From Baffinella frigidus (Eukaryota > Cryptophyceae > Cryptomonadales > Baffinellaceae): a stretch of 55,868 nucleotides of DNA. How positions within the stretch are numbered: the first letter of the stretch is position 1; the number at the start of each line of letters is the position of its first letter. Both the position numbers and the translations under genes were made by a program. Where the stretch lies: NCBI GenBank assembly GCA_026770585.1, contig MU647066.1, positions 60,498 through 116,365 of the forward strand, written 5' to 3'. Of this stretch, positions 55,839-55,868 are shown one piece after another. The notes below the pieces were generated by a model. The model had not been told where the DNA came from, did not search any database, and worked only from the letters and a program-made list of their open reading frames with translations.

Positions 55839-55868
55839 TGGCTTCACCACACCACACACCCAGGACAC

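Noticed and set aside
5289-55838. CRISPR array or bacterial repeat system
   Set aside because: Repeats have no fixed repeat-spacer spacing. Splice signals and telomere-like repeats show a eukaryotic nuclear genome.
1-55868. tRNA, rRNA or snRNA genes
   Set aside because: No cloverleaf with a conserved T-arm, no rRNA core segments and no Sm-site stem-loop arrangement were seen on reading. A covariance search was not possible here.

Overview
This is nuclear DNA from a eukaryote, probably a unicellular alga. Most of it is degenerate seven-base telomere-like repeat of the plant/green-algal type (GGGTTTA and the variants GGGTTTC, GGGTTTG, GGGTTGA, GGGTGTA, GGGTACA). It also holds many palindromic non-autonomous transposons (MITEs), and between them short islands of coding-like sequence bounded by GT..AG splice signals. 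I see no tRNA, rRNA, bacterial operon or CRISPR array. The species cannot be named from sequence alone; a green-lineage alga is a guess from the telomere type.

No long open frame is a real gene. The long frames are translated repeats (NPKP, FGVWGLG, LHPTPYT strings). The coding content lies in islands of about 30 to 125 nt. From about 5.3 kb to the right edge they read on the minus strand. They look like exons of one giant gene, or a few similar ones, whose 5' side lies to the right of the window. Peptides at the right and centre (a VENVLTNIS...DEDADE segment, a LNVALRSLTYTPDPNFN segment, an LNVLHGTLSLS segment, ILAANDAP and IIVSPIDDPAT ends) match the core of cadherin-like/VCBS-type extracellular repeats. 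Near 16.7 kb an exon encodes one membrane helix. Further 3' are acidic and WW-like (YWYHFATDETVWDDP) segments. A large adhesin-like or receptor-like type I membrane protein fits this layout.

The outstanding feature is that almost every exon lies in a local tandem array of two to eight diverged copies, one array per exon, separated by telomere-like repeat. Array after array runs in one orientation for about 50 kb. This resembles arrays of alternative exons, but many copies are broken by MITEs, so the alternative is a graveyard of repeatedly duplicated exons. The first 2 kb holds a similar array on the plus strand, and there the repeats are C-rich on the plus strand, so repeat orientation appears to follow gene orientation.

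At least 20 MITE families are present. Several sit inside exon copies, and the neighbouring undamaged copy serves as an empty-site control. One superfamily (ends CCAC...GTGG) makes 2-bp target duplications. Another (ends TYATCYSGG) makes 4-bp duplications. Two families duplicate TA. There are two clear nested insertions. One exon copy carries a 31-bp telomere-like insertion flanked by a 5-bp direct repeat, which suggests telomere-like DNA can be inserted de novo and may be how the introns arose or grew. Unsequenced gaps lie at 15362-15599, 28447-29374 and 43359-43368.
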